Part shown: positions 33,874 through 43,251 of the stretch, one piece after another
Layout: each line of letters begins with the position of its first letter
Numbering within the stretch: position 1 is the first letter of the stretch
NCBI GenBank assembly: GCA_904420095.1
Contig: CAJFUB010000039.1
Location: forward strand, 62,001 to 126,000
Direction of reading: 5' to 3'
From: an uncultured Clostridia bacterium
GTDB lineage: Bacteria; Bacillota; Clostridia; UBA1212; UBA1255
Length of the DNA: 64,000 nucleotides
The notes under the pieces: generated by a model
Database searches by the model: none
Told to the model about the DNA's origin: nothing
The model's input: the letters and a program-made list of their open reading frames with translations, nothing else
Made by a program: the position numbers and the translations under genes

Positions 33874-35352
33874 GTGGATAGATTTGATATTTACCAGCAA
33901 ATAGCGGAGAGAACAAACGGAGATATTTATATTGGCGTGGTAGGTCCCGTCCGCACGGGCAAGTCTACTTTTATTAAACGTTTTATGGATTTATTGGTGA
34001 TTCCGAATATCACGGATACCTTCGAACGCGACAGAGCAATCGACGAGCTGCCGCAGAGCGCTTCGGGGAAAACGATCATGACGACGGAGCCTAAATTCAT
34101 CCCGAATGAAGCCGCGAATATTACGATCGACGGTAATATCAAGCTCAAAGTGCGCTTGGTGGACTGTGTGGGCTATCTTGTCGAAGGAGCGCTCGGTCAT
34201 TTGGAAAACGACGTCCCGAGAATGGTTGATACTCCCTGGTTTGAAGAAAAAATTCCGTTTGGTGAAGCGGCGGAAATCGGCACTAAAAAGGTGATTACGG
34301 AACATTCCACAATCGGCCTCGTGGTTACAACGGACGGAAGCATTACCGATATCGCACGTAGCGAGTATGAGGAAGCCGAAGAACGAGTCATTACAGAAAT
34401 GAAAAACACCGGGAAGCCCTTTGCTATTTTACTCAACTGCATTGACCCGACGCAGGAAGAAACACTTGCAATCAGAGAAATGCTCGGAGAAAAATACGGT
34501 GTTCCCGTCTTACCTGTAAACTGCAGCTCAATGTCTCAGGAAGATATCAATGATATTATGCAAACTGTACTGTATGAATTTCCAATCTGTGAAATTGGAA
34601 TCAATATTCCGTCCTGGATGGTCAGCCTGGATTATAACGAAGCTCTGAAAGCATCTCTGACAGACGCAATCCGAGATTCGTTTGAATCGGCTTCAAAAGT
34701 CAGACATATCAACAAATGTGTGGAAGCTCTGGAAAATTATCCCTTTATAAAAAAAGCCACCGTTTCCTCCATAAACGCAGGAAGCGGCTGTTCTTTAGTC
34801 GAGCTTCAATTGCCGGACGAATTATTTTACCAAATTTTGTCCGATCGTTCAGGCCTCGATATTACCGACGACAAAGCGCTTGTTTCAATGATCAAAGATC
34901 TGGGCCGTATTAAAAGAGAGCATGAGCGAATCGAATATGCGCTTCGAGAGGTAGAACTAAAAGGGTACGGAATCGTGATGCCTACAATCGAAGAGATGCA
35001 TCTGGAAGAACCACAGATTGTAAAGCAAGGAAACCGATTCGGAGTAAGGTTACGTGCACACGCCCCTTCTATTCACATGATCAAAGCCGATATCGAAACC
35101 GAAATCGCACCCTTTGTCGGAACGGAAAAACAGTCCGAAGAGCTTGTAAATTACATATTAAACGAATTCGAAGGCAATCCGCAGTCTATATGGACGTCTA
35201 ATTTATTTGGCAAGCCGTTAAACGAACTGATGGGAGAAGGACTCCAAAGCAAATTGAACCGGATCCCCGACGAAGAACGCGTAAAGCTTCAGGAAACGAT
35301 ACAGCGTGTCATTAATGAAGGCAGCGGCGGTCTGATCTGCATAATCCTGTAA
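33874..35352 (+). CDS. spoIVA: Stage IV sporulation protein A (spore coat ATPase)
   Basis: 492 residues, normal SpoIVA length. Walker A GPVRTGKST (24-32), switch VRLVDCVGY and NCIDPTQEE in the ATPase domain; the C-terminal domain that binds SpoVM/the forespore membrane ends in GSGGLICIIL. SpoIVA polymerises on the forespore to build the coat basement layer. Start is GTG 33874 with GGGAGG seven bases upstream. A loosely sigma-E-like CATATACT lies at about 33811-33818, with a poor -35. One of few plus-strand genes here; inverted repeat copy A lies upstream. Confidence 0.97.
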   Translation: MDRFDIYQQIAERTNGDIYIGVVGPVRTGKSTFIKRFMDLLVIPNITDTFERDRAIDELPQSASGKTIMTTEPKFIPNEAANITIDGNIKLKVRLVDCVGYLVEGALGHLENDVPRMVDTPWFEEKIPFGEAAEIGTKKVITEHSTIGLVVTTDGSITDIARSEYEEAEERVITEMKNTGKPFAILLNCIDPTQEETLAIREMLGEKYGVPVLPVNCSSMSQEDINDIMQTVLYEFPICEIGINIPSWMVSLDYNEALKASLTDAIRDSFESASKVRHINKCVEALENYPFIKKATVSSINAGSGCSLVELQLPDELFYQILSDRSGLDITDDKALVSMIKDLGRIKREHERIEYALREVELKGYGIVMPTIEEMHLEEPQIVKQGNRFGVRLRAHAPSIHMIKADIETEIAPFVGTEKQSEELVNYILNEFEGNPQSIWTSNLFGKPLNELMGEGLQSKLNRIPDEERVKLQETIQRVINEGSGGLICIIL

Positions 35353-35433
35353 ATAAAAAACTGCGGCCTTTCAAAGCAGCCGAGCCATACAGTCTCCGCG
35401 GGTACGGGCCTCCGTCTCCGCGGTCTTCTTTTT

Positions 35434-36471
35434 CTATTCCGTCCGTTTTCTGATTTTTTTTGCCTTTTGTATATTTTCCACGCCGTATATAACGCCCTGC
35501 GGCAGCTTTCCCGCCGCCAAACCGCAAAATACTGTTTTGATCCAGCCGACATCCAAGTAATCCCGCTCCGTAAGATCCAGCACAATAAGATTTTTGCCCA
35601 ATTCGATGCCGATTTCTCGATAAGCCGTCAGTTTTTCCTCCCATCGTTCCCGGTAGTCTTTTCGATCCATCATTCCCAATATTTCCATATAATATTTTCT
35701 TCCGCCCACTTGCAGCAGAAAATCGCAGTTTAAAGCTGCCTCTGGCATATAATACTCATAAATATACGGAATTTCCAAAGTATTTAGGATTTCTGCCACC
35801 AGCAGCTCGGCACGTGAGCGTACCGAATCGCCCCGCGTCGTCTGTATGATTTTTCCAGATCGCAGGTAAAACAGTCTCTGCGCATCGCTTTCAAACGCTG
35901 TATTGATCTGTTTTTTTGTGCCGTATCTTGCAATCATTGTTTTCTCTATCGAATTTTCTCGGCACGATTCCATGCTTCTGCGTCCTATTTCATATTTGAA
36001 TCCAAGATTTCTGGCGATTTCCTTGGTAATTTCCCTTTCGCGCCTTCGTTTTCCAAAATTTAAGCGTTCTCTCGTTTCTTTTGCCAATTTCTCCAGTTCT
36101 CGTACAGAATCCTCTATATATTTTTTATAACGCAGCTTGTCTCGAATTCCTGGCAAATTTTCCGGAATTCGATAATCGTTAGGATCATAGGTTCCGTATT
36201 TCTTCCGAAGCTCTTCCTGGCTGTGCGGCTTCACACGCTTACTCACATGGAACTGTTTTCCGTCCACATCAATATTATCATAAAAATTTGCATACTTTCG
36301 CAAGCCTTTCGTTTTGCTTTTGTATACCCGGCGAGTTACCTTTGTCACTACGCTCCCTCTTGGATAATTTGCAAAATTCCTCATTTCCTCGCGCAAAAAG
36401 ATAAGCTGTCCTTCATATTTCTCTAAAAGCAGCAAATTTCTTCCACGGTCCGACTCATGATAACGCAGCAA
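35434..36471 (-). CDS. Orphan protein with PD-(D/E)XK-like nuclease domain
   Basis: 345 residues, visibly more AT-rich than its neighbours. N-terminal two thirds: charged, with a basic helical stretch (about 112-165, many Arg/Lys) suited to nucleic acid contact. The C-terminal part (about 218-300) has the layout of a restriction-endonuclease-like core: Glu222 in a helix (RSRAELLVAEIL), Asp250 (NCDFLL), Glu263 (YYMEILGMMD), then Lys280 and Tyr284 in RERWEEKLTAYREIG. The spacing and the 'ExLGM' form are those of the small REase-like domains attached to helicases or standing alone. Start TTG 36471 is chosen because AGAGGA precedes it by five bases; a plausible TTGAAG/TAAACT promoter lies upstream. 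No methylase or helicase partner is near. Confidence 0.72.
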   Translation of the reverse strand: MLRYHESDRGRNLLLLEKYEGQLIFLREEMRNFANYPRGSVVTKVTRRVYKSKTKGLRKYANFYDNIDVDGKQFHVSKRVKPHSQEELRKKYGTYDPNDYRIPENLPGIRDKLRYKKYIEDSVRELEKLAKETRERLNFGKRRREREITKEIARNLGFKYEIGRRSMESCRENSIEKTMIARYGTKKQINTAFESDAQRLFYLRSGKIIQTTRGDSVRSRAELLVAEILNTLEIPYIYEYYMPEAALNCDFLLQVGGRKYYMEILGMMDRKDYRERWEEKLTAYREIGIELGKNLIVLDLTERDYLDVGWIKTVFCGLAAGKLPQGVIYGVENIQKAKKIRKRTE

Positions 36472-36592
36472 TGCAATCCTCTCCCCTCAGAGAAAAAAGT
36501 GCTTATAGTTTATCATGCTCTCGTCTGAACTTCAACAAGTTTCTTTTTCCTGATTCTCCAGTTTTTGCCTTTTTCAGCTCTTCAAAAATTGC

Positions 36593-36625
36593 TTTTTCCC
36601 TAAGGTCCCGACTTTTAGGGAAAAA
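36593..36625. repeat. Dispersed inverted repeat, copy B (upstream of the nuclease-like gene)
   Basis: Arms TTTTTCCCTAA (36593-36603) and TTAGGGAAAAA (36615-36625), perfect 11 bp, loop 11. On the minus strand it is followed by GCAATTTTTG. It lies 40 bases after the trkA stop and about 120 bases ahead of the nuclease-like gene, so it could serve either. Confidence 0.65.
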
Positions 36626-36665
36626 CCTACCGACCTGCTCCGGGCCGGGCGGGCGCCAAGGACCG

Positions 36666-37352
36666 TCAGGCTTTCTCTGCCCACGCCGACAGACGGTTCA
36701 AGCCGGCTTTGCTGCCGGATATAAACAGAATATCTCCTTTCTTGAACACATAATCCGGATGAATGGTTTCGATTAAGGTGCCGCTGTTTTCTATCGCAAT
36801 GATATTAATGCCAAATTCTTTTCGAAGATTGACCGATAGAACGGTTTTTCCAATAATTCTATCCGGAATCATCAGCTTTGAAATATTGAGCTGCTCGCTG
36901 AGCTGAATGAAATCCAGCATTCTGGAGGTTTCCAGTCGGTGCGCAAGACGGATCGCCATGTCACGTTCCGGATATACAACCTCGGCGCCGAGCTTTTCAA
37001 GTATTTCACCGTGCTCAAGACTCGTCGCCTTTGCGATTACTGCAGGTACTCCCAGACTGACCAGATTCAGCGTGGTCAGAATGGATGTGTCCATCTGCTC
37101 CCCAATGCAGACCACCGCGACATCACAGTTCTGTATCCCCGTTTCGGAAAGTGACTTTTTATCGAGACTTTTTACCACATAGGCGTTTTCGGTATAATCC
37201 CGCAGTTCGCGCACTTTTTCCTCGTCTCTGTCTAAAGCGACCAGGTCGGCGCCGGAGGTAGCGAGCTCCATTGCAAGCGCATAGCCAAATCGTCCCAGAC
37301 CGACGATCCCATAAGTGTCTTTTTCTTTCTTTGCTTTGTTAAACATTTTCAT
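36666..37352 (-). CDS. trkA: TrkA/KtrA-type potassium uptake regulatory subunit
   Basis: 228 residues, single-unit TrkA as in KtrA/KtrC. RCK_N with nucleotide motif GLGRFG (18-23) and the acidic end of strand two in VALDRDEEK; RCK_C from about 145 (SKLMIPDRIIGKTVLSVNLR...VFKKGDILFISG). It gates the TrkH channel in response to nucleotides, from the cytoplasmic face. It lies seven bases after trkH, the last gene of the five-gene K+-related unit. Confidence 0.95.
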   Translation of the reverse strand: MKMFNKAKKEKDTYGIVGLGRFGYALAMELATSGADLVALDRDEEKVRELRDYTENAYVVKSLDKKSLSETGIQNCDVAVVCIGEQMDTSILTTLNLVSLGVPAVIAKATSLEHGEILEKLGAEVVYPERDMAIRLAHRLETSRMLDFIQLSEQLNISKLMIPDRIIGKTVLSVNLRKEFGINIIAIENSGTLIETIHPDYVFKKGDILFISGSKAGLNRLSAWAEKA

Positions 37353-37359
37353 CCTCCTG

Positions 37360-38661
37360 TTATCCTATTGCAATATTTCCTTCCGGATAGCTGGTACGGT
37401 CGCCTTTTGTGAAATACCACAGAGACGCGATCGTCAGCGGGCCGAGTCTGCCGATGTACATGATCAGGATCGACAGCAGCTTGCTGCCATCACACAGTCC
37501 AGTTGTAATACCGGTAGAAAGGCCGACCGTTCCGAATGCGCTTGTGACCTCAAACAGCGCATCCATCAGCGAAATTTCCGGTTCCATAGCAACCATCAAA
37601 TAAGTGCCGGTTACTACAACGCCCAGCGCAATCAGAGTAATCACCGCAGCTTTCCGGAACGCATCGGACGGAACGGCATACCGGAAGCCCTTTTCCGATT
37701 TATTGGTTGCCGCGGATTTAATCCCTTGCAGCAGCACAAAAAACGTACTGGTCTTGATACCGCCGCCGGTAGATCCGGGAGACGCGCCGATAAACATCAG
37801 CACCGTCAGAACAAGCAGACCGGCATTTGAAAATGTGCCGAGCGGATACGTGGAAAATCCTGCGGTTCTTGCCGAAACGCTGTGAAAAAAGGCTCCGAGC
37901 CAAGTAACATGCTCTGTCAGCTTAATGAGAATCGTCCCCGCGACGATCAGAACCGCGCTGACAGAAAGCACCACCTTTGTATGCATCGAAAATTTCTTCC
38001 AGCGAAACCGTTTGCTTATGATCTCGCGGATCACCAGAAACCCGATGCCGCCGAAGAAAATCAAACCGCATGTCACGAGGTTCAGCAGCACATTGTCCTG
38101 ATACGGAATCAGATTCTGAAAATTTCCCAAAATATCAAAGCCCGAGTTATTAAATGCCGCAACCGAATGGAACAGACTGATCCCGGCAGCACGCAGCGGC
38201 GGATAATCCTGTACGAAAACCAAAAAGCTCAGGACGGCTCCGCTGAGCTCAAACGCCAGCGTTGTCAGAAACACGCTTTTGATAAAACGAACTGTGCCCT
38301 TTCCGGAGTCCAGGTTCATCGCTTCCCGTATAATGTTCCGGCCTTTTAGGTTTATCTTCTTCCCCATCGCCAGAATCACTCCTACGCCTACCGCCGTCAC
38401 TCCCAGGCCGCCGATCTGTATCAAAGCGCCCAGGAAGAACTGTCCCAGCGGTGTGAAGGTATCCCCCGCGTCAATAGCGATCAGTCCAGTAACGCAGACG
38501 GCGCTGGTGGAAGTATACAGAGCGTCGATATATCGCACTGTTACCCCATCCTGTATGCTGCACGGCAGGCTCAGCAGCACAGAACCCAGCAGAATGACAA
38601 GAGCAAAGCCCAGCGCAATAATTCGGCCGGGAGACTGCCTTTTCAGCAATTGAAGCATCAT
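37360..38661 (-). CDS. trkH: TrkH/KtrB-type potassium channel subunit
   Basis: 433 residues from ATG 38661, two bases beyond the stop of the permease gene, with GGGGGG upstream; a longer frame to 38703 would overlap that gene deeply. Polytopic membrane protein with the four-repeat selectivity-filter pattern (TSAVCVTGL, NNSGFD, ARTAGFST and TVGLSTG). It imports K+, with Na+ or H+ coupling depending on type. Directly followed by trkA, its gating subunit. Confidence 0.95.
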   Translation of the reverse strand: MMLQLLKRQSPGRIIALGFALVILLGSVLLSLPCSIQDGVTVRYIDALYTSTSAVCVTGLIAIDAGDTFTPLGQFFLGALIQIGGLGVTAVGVGVILAMGKKINLKGRNIIREAMNLDSGKGTVRFIKSVFLTTLAFELSGAVLSFLVFVQDYPPLRAAGISLFHSVAAFNNSGFDILGNFQNLIPYQDNVLLNLVTCGLIFFGGIGFLVIREIISKRFRWKKFSMHTKVVLSVSAVLIVAGTILIKLTEHVTWLGAFFHSVSARTAGFSTYPLGTFSNAGLLVLTVLMFIGASPGSTGGGIKTSTFFVLLQGIKSAATNKSEKGFRYAVPSDAFRKAAVITLIALGVVVTGTYLMVAMEPEISLMDALFEVTSAFGTVGLSTGITTGLCDGSKLLSILIMYIGRLGPLTIASLWYFTKGDRTSYPEGNIAIG

Positions 38662-38662
38662 T

Positions 38663-39982
38663 TTATACCCCCCATACAAACCATATGTAAAGATATCCAA
38701 CAAAAACCGCCGACAAAGTGAATGGTACGCCGATTCGTAAAAAATCCCGCAATTTTACGGTTTCTCCGTTTTTACGCAGAATCCCGATAGCAGCAATATT
38801 TGCGGAAGCCCCAATAGGAGTAAGATTTCCTCCGAGCGTTGCGCCGATCAGCAGCCCGAAATAAAACACATACGGTTCCATTCCTGCTCCTCCGTTCATA
38901 AGTGCGGCGATGCCCTGCACAACCGGCAGCATCGTCGCCACATACGGAATATTGTCGATAAACGCAGACAGCAAAACCGATACGAAAACGATCAGGGTAT
39001 ATAAAAGGAACGGGTTATCACCGGATACCCTGTGGAACAAATCCGCCGCCGCATCAATGACACCGGCCGCTTTGACTCCCTCGATTACAATAAATAATCC
39101 GAAAAGCAGCAGCAGAGTATCGCGATCCAGTCCCTTCCATACGCGCCGGAACGGATCGCCGGATTTCTTTTTGATGCACTCCCGGACAATACCGATCAAG
39201 CACAAAGCGGTGCAGATCAGCCCGCTGCGCAATCCATAGAGAACCTGAAGAGCCGCATTTTCCGGCTCCGGCAGAAAAGATGCTGCAATTAGCAGGACGA
39301 CCGTGCCGATCATTAAAAAGGACGGGAAGAGGTCCTTTACCTTTGTTTCCGCAGCGGCCGAAACCGGCTGCCGATTCTTTCGGAACAAAAACAGCAGCGC
39401 GCCGACAGACGCAAGCGCCCCAAGCTCCACGCCCCAGAAAATACCGGGCTTTCCGTTCATCCAGAAAAAATCAAGAAAGCTCATTCCGGCAAAGCCGCCC
39501 AGCAGCATGCTGGTGGTATCCCCCACCATCGTCGCCGCCCCCTGAAGATTGGACGAAACGGCAATGGCAATCAGCACAGGGACCGGAGATATTTTCAGCG
39601 CCTTTGAAATCGCCAGACCGACGGGCGCTACCATCAGGACCGTCGCAACATTATCCACAAACGCGCTGATAATTCCGGCGAACAAGGCCAGCACCGTAAC
39701 CGCCCATTTAACATTTGGAACACGCGTGATCAAAAGCTCCGCCAGACGCGCCGGCATCCCGCTTTCAATAAACAGGAGGACGATTCCCATCGTTCCGGCA
39801 ATCATAAGAAGCACATTGTAATCCACTGCCATCAGCGCCGCAGCCGGCGTAAGCTCATAGATGCCGCACAGGCCAAGAATCAGAAACACCGCCGCGCTGC
39901 AAAGCGCAATCCAAGGACGGTATTTTTGCAAAGAAAGCATCAGCGCATAGGTTATCAAAAAAATTGCCAGGGCCAAAATCAT
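38663..39982 (-). CDS. SLC13/ArsB-NhaD-type permease
   Basis: 439 residues, about 11-12 membrane helices. Two inverted halves carry the helix-hairpin signatures of the ion transporter superfamily: SAFVDNVATVLMVAPVGLAI in the first half and SAFIDNIPYVATMLPVV in the second, plus GATLGGNLTPIGASANIAA. Members export arsenite, exchange Na+/H+ or import dicarboxylates. Specificity is not set by sequence alone. Translationally coupled: its ATG overlaps the response regulator stop (ATGA), and trkH starts two bases after its stop. Context suggests an ion homeostasis role. Confidence 0.88.
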   Translation of the reverse strand: MILALAIFLITYALMLSLQKYRPWIALCSAAVFLILGLCGIYELTPAAALMAVDYNVLLMIAGTMGIVLLFIESGMPARLAELLITRVPNVKWAVTVLALFAGIISAFVDNVATVLMVAPVGLAISKALKISPVPVLIAIAVSSNLQGAATMVGDTTSMLLGGFAGMSFLDFFWMNGKPGIFWGVELGALASVGALLFLFRKNRQPVSAAAETKVKDLFPSFLMIGTVVLLIAASFLPEPENAALQVLYGLRSGLICTALCLIGIVRECIKKKSGDPFRRVWKGLDRDTLLLLFGLFIVIEGVKAAGVIDAAADLFHRVSGDNPFLLYTLIVFVSVLLSAFIDNIPYVATMLPVVQGIAALMNGGAGMEPYVFYFGLLIGATLGGNLTPIGASANIAAIGILRKNGETVKLRDFLRIGVPFTLSAVFVGYLYIWFVWGV

Positions 39983-40725
39983 GACGGTTCCTCCCTCGCC
40001 GGAGAAGCTTTTTTATCCGTATCTTCCTCAATCATGCGGTATCCGACGCCAAGCTCGTTCAAAATATACGGATTATCTCCCGGTCTGCTGCCAAATTTCT
40101 TGCGGATATTCGCCATGTTTACCTGAAGTCGTTTCGTGCTGCCAAGATCCGTTCCGCCCCAGATTGCGCGGACGATAGACGCGTACGTCATGACTCTCCC
40201 GGAGGATTCAGAAAGCAGCGCGACAATATTATATTCCGTCTGCGTCAGCTTTACCTCCTGGCCGTCTACAAAAACCTGCCTGCGGTCATAATCGATGACC
40301 AATCCGCCGGCAGTGAATCTTCCGCCGGGCAGGGCTCCCGCCGCTGCCGCGTGACGGTTGCTCCGCAGAGCGGCACGAATGCGCGCAATCAGCTCTGCCG
40401 TCCCGAACGGCTTTGTAATATAGTCGTTCGCACCGAGATCCAGGGCAGTAACCTTATCCTGCTCCGTCGTTCTGGCAGACAGAACGAGGATCGGCGTGGC
40501 AAAATTTACCCGTACCGTCTTAATAAATTCAAGTCCGTCTTTGTCCGGAAGGCCTAGATCCAATATGACAAGATCCGGGTTATGCGATAGAAAAAGCGAA
40601 GTCCCCATGGTGCAGGTGCTCGCCGTCAGAACCTGGTAACCGTTTGTGTTCAGCAGCGTCTCCACGAAGCTGCTGATATTTGCCTCGTCCTCGATGACCA
40701 GAATTTTAAATTTATTGTTGCTCAT
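39979..40725 (-). CDS. KdpE-like response regulator
   Basis: 248 residues from ATG 40725; a longer frame to 40974 exists but would run inside the kinase gene in another frame and is a shadow. Receiver domain with EDE acidic pair, phospho-acceptor Asp in VILDLGLPDKDG, SAR and the KPF lysine; OmpR/PhoB winged helix with QTEYNIVALLSESSGRVMTY and STKRLQVNMANIRKKFG. Closest in pattern to KdpE. It overlaps the kinase stop by 14 bases and the permease start by four. Confidence 0.92.
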   Translation of the reverse strand: MSNNKFKILVIEDEANISSFVETLLNTNGYQVLTASTCTMGTSLFLSHNPDLVILDLGLPDKDGLEFIKTVRVNFATPILVLSARTTEQDKVTALDLGANDYITKPFGTAELIARIRAALRSNRHAAAAGALPGGRFTAGGLVIDYDRRQVFVDGQEVKLTQTEYNIVALLSESSGRVMTYASIVRAIWGGTDLGSTKRLQVNMANIRKKFGSRPGDNPYILNELGVGYRMIEEDTDKKASPAREEPS

Positions 40726-41776
40726 GCTCGGAATCCTCCATTTCCAGCGAAAAACGGAATGTCGTGCCGCGGTTCGGTTTGCTCTCCACGCAGAGTTCCC
40801 CGCCGTGCGCTTTGATAATCGTGGCGCATACCGACAATCCGATTCCCATGCTGTGCTTGCTGCGGTCCACCGCAGGCGCATCTTTTTCCATGCTGCCAGA
40901 GAAAAGCGTATCCAGCTTTTCCTGCGGAATGCCGCAGCCATCGTCAATGACTTCAAATACCACGCGATTGCCAAGCGTAAACACCCGCAGGATAAGCTTT
41001 GTCATACCAAAAGCGTGATTCACCGCATTTTCCAGCAGGTTAATAAGAACCTGCTCGATCAGGATCGAATCCATAGGAATAATAATAAACGATTCCGGAA
41101 TATCCGCCGTAACGCTCCATTCTGGATAATGCTTTCTGAATTTTACAAGGACAGCGTCAATGAGTTCTTCCAGAACGGTAGGCACCTTTTTCACAGAAAC
41201 CGTTCCGCTGTTGATCCGCGTAACGGACAGAAGGTTTTCTACCATCCGATTCAGCCATTCCGCGTCTTCGCACACCTCGCTGAGAAGCTTCAGCTGCTGC
41301 TCTTTATCCAAAGAGTCATAATTTTCCATTATTGTAGAACAGGATCCATAGATCGATGTCAGTGGCGTCCGCAGATCATGGGAAACCGCTCTGAGCAAAT
41401 TTGCCCGCATCTTTTCCTTTTCGTTTTCAGCGCGCATGCGCTCCTGATTTTTTACGTTGGTTGTGAGCGCGCTGGTCATAACGGCGACAAACAGCATTAC
41501 AATCCCCGAGAACATATTTTCCGGCAGAGAAAAATTAAATTCAAAATACGGAAAAGTAAAGGCAAAATTAACGGCAAGCACACTGACCAGAGAGGCCGTA
41601 ATGCCCCAAAGATATCCGTGCGTCACGAGCGAGACAAGAAATACCGCCATGACAAAAATCATCGGCGCCATTGCTTCTGTATCAAATGCTTTCTGTATCA
41701 GAACAACGGCTGCAAAGGATACCGTCAGAATCAGCAGCGTTAGTAACAGATCCTTTATGCAGCTTCGGAATTTCAT
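40712..41776 (-). CDS. KdpD-like histidine kinase lacking the N-terminal KdpD/Usp domains
   Basis: 354 residues from ATG 41776, with GGAGG eight bases upstream. Four membrane helices of DUF4118 type (about 5-100, including MIFVMAVFLVSLVTHGYLWG), a short coiled linker, H box AVSHDLRTPLTSIYG, N box NLLENAVNHA, and G boxes DDGCGIP and GIGLSVC. Full KdpD proteins are near 900 residues with a large cytosolic sensory part in front; that part is absent here. It would sense K+ or turgor through its membrane part. First gene of the kinase-regulator-permease-TrkH-TrkA unit. Confidence 0.92.
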   Translation of the reverse strand: MKFRSCIKDLLLTLLILTVSFAAVVLIQKAFDTEAMAPMIFVMAVFLVSLVTHGYLWGITASLVSVLAVNFAFTFPYFEFNFSLPENMFSGIVMLFVAVMTSALTTNVKNQERMRAENEKEKMRANLLRAVSHDLRTPLTSIYGSCSTIMENYDSLDKEQQLKLLSEVCEDAEWLNRMVENLLSVTRINSGTVSVKKVPTVLEELIDAVLVKFRKHYPEWSVTADIPESFIIIPMDSILIEQVLINLLENAVNHAFGMTKLILRVFTLGNRVVFEVIDDGCGIPQEKLDTLFSGSMEKDAPAVDRSKHSMGIGLSVCATIIKAHGGELCVESKPNRGTTFRFSLEMEDSEHEQQ

Positions 41777-41857
41777 CCTTTCCCCTCCCATATGAGTACC
41801 GTGCCATTATACCGCGGCTGCGCTTAAGATACGGCAAAGGTTATGCGCGCCGCATTC

Positions 41858-41885
41858 TAAAAAAACGCCCCGCATAGCTGCGGGG
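41858..41885 (-). terminator. Rho-independent terminator after the sugar isomerase gene
   Basis: Minus strand: stem CCCCGCA/TGCGGGG (41885-41879 with 41874-41868), 4-base loop, then CGTTTTTTT. It lies 14 bases after the stop of the isomerase-like gene and ends the long ybaB-to-isomerase unit. Confidence 0.92.
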
Positions 41886-41898
41886 CCGCTTCTCGTTT

Positions 41899-43251
41899 TC
41901 AATCTTCGGTCACAAGGCCGATCCCGAGAATTTTACAAAGCTGCGCCATCGGCTCCGTAATATCCCCGTATGCGATGATATAATGCTGGCAGGCTACCCG
42001 CTGGGCGAACCGTTCCACATTCGGAAGCAAAATTTTCAGGCCGGGAAGCTGCGGCGCCGGCTGCGTCCAGCCTGCCTCCTCCCACTTTGCCGGCGTTTCT
42101 CCTCTGCCGCGGCACAGGTGCATATAATACCGGCCGCCCTCCGTCACAAGACGGCACATCGTCAGCTCGCCCGTTTTTACTTTTGAAACGTTCAGGATTC
42201 CTTCCGACAATTCGCCGAAGGCCGCGGGGATGACTGTAATTTCCCCCTCTGTCGCACCCTGTGGAATATAATCGGGAACGCCTGCAAGCACGCCGTCTTC
42301 AAAAAACTCATAAAATTCAAGATACGGCGCGCATTGCCCCGTCAGGGCCTTTACCATCAGCTGCGTCACGTTGCCGAGGCAATCGTTTTCCGGGATCGTG
42401 CAAAGATCGTCGCAATTTGCCAGCAGCATGAATACCGGCGCCGGAGGAAACCCAAGCAGCTTTTTCATTCCATCTACATCTTTCAGGGAAACTGCAGCGT
42501 AGCCCCGCTCTTTTGCAAGCGCGCTTACGGCCAGATAATAGCCGGCAGCCTGTTCCAGGCTTTCCTGCTTGGCGGGCTTCAGGAATTTCCAGCCGGACAT
42601 CTGTTTTTCGATGATTTCAGCCTTTTCGCCAGGCGTTATCCGCTGATAGCGCTGTACGATTTCCAGAAGCTCGAACGTCTCGATCTCCGCTCCTATAACG
42701 CGTTTCAGAGAAACTCCGTCGCACAGCGTACCGTATAAGTTCATGTCCCGGTAACCGGCCATGCCGACACGCGCCGTGCGCAGCCAGGCGGCCGCGGCGG
42801 CGGCTCTTCCGAACGCTGCGACTGCTTTGGAACGCGTCGGCAGCCCCACGATGTCATAAACGTACCGGAATGTGTAGCCAAGCTCCTCCATCGTCTTCCG
42901 AAGCGCGGACGTTCCCGCCTGATCGGCCGTCGTCACCAGTCTGCCGTCCTCCATCCAGCCGCAAAGGCCCCATAATACCATAGGCTTGTGGCGGAATCGC
43001 TCTGCAATCTTTATCACGGCATGCGTCGGAATCCAGCCGGCGATGCAAAGCACCAGGAAATCAAACGTCTCGGTCTGAAGAACGGAAAGCGCGTTACCAA
43101 TATCCTTTTCCGCATAATCGTCCGTCACGGGGTACACGGATACGAGGGAGACGCCCTCCTGCTTAAGCGCCTCCTCGGCCGCGGCACATTTTCTGACAAT
43201 AATTTCTGTCGGCGTATTTACTTCGCCGAAGCCAACAAAACCAGCCTTCAT
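41899..43251 (-). CDS. L-fucose/L-arabinose isomerase family protein
   Basis: 450 residues. N-terminal Rossmann-like half (MKAGFVGFGEVNTPTEI, FDFLVLCIAGWIPTHAVIKI, PMVLWGLCGW) and a C-terminal half matching the fucose/arabinose isomerase fold (LANCDDLCTIPENDCLGNVT with metal-binding acidic residues, and PLPGLKI-type end). Isomerases of this family interconvert aldoses and ketoses in the cytoplasm. Divergent from true FucI or AraA, so the sugar is unknown. It overlaps the FGGY kinase stop (TAATG) and is followed by a terminator. With the kinase and a TIM-like isomerase upstream it forms a sugar catabolic module. Confidence 0.82.
   Translation of the reverse strand: MKAGFVGFGEVNTPTEIIVRKCAAAEEALKQEGVSLVSVYPVTDDYAEKDIGNALSVLQTETFDFLVLCIAGWIPTHAVIKIAERFRHKPMVLWGLCGWMEDGRLVTTADQAGTSALRKTMEELGYTFRYVYDIVGLPTRSKAVAAFGRAAAAAAWLRTARVGMAGYRDMNLYGTLCDGVSLKRVIGAEIETFELLEIVQRYQRITPGEKAEIIEKQMSGWKFLKPAKQESLEQAAGYYLAVSALAKERGYAAVSLKDVDGMKKLLGFPPAPVFMLLANCDDLCTIPENDCLGNVTQLMVKALTGQCAPYLEFYEFFEDGVLAGVPDYIPQGATEGEITVIPAAFGELSEGILNVSKVKTGELTMCRLVTEGGRYYMHLCRGRGETPAKWEEAGWTQPAPQLPGLKILLPNVERFAQRVACQHYIIAYGDITEPMAQLCKILGIGLVTED

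Noticed and set aside
40646-41743. 365-codon open frame on the plus strand
   Set aside because: Opposite the histidine kinase and regulator genes; composition rich in His/Arg/Gln and no recognisable motif.
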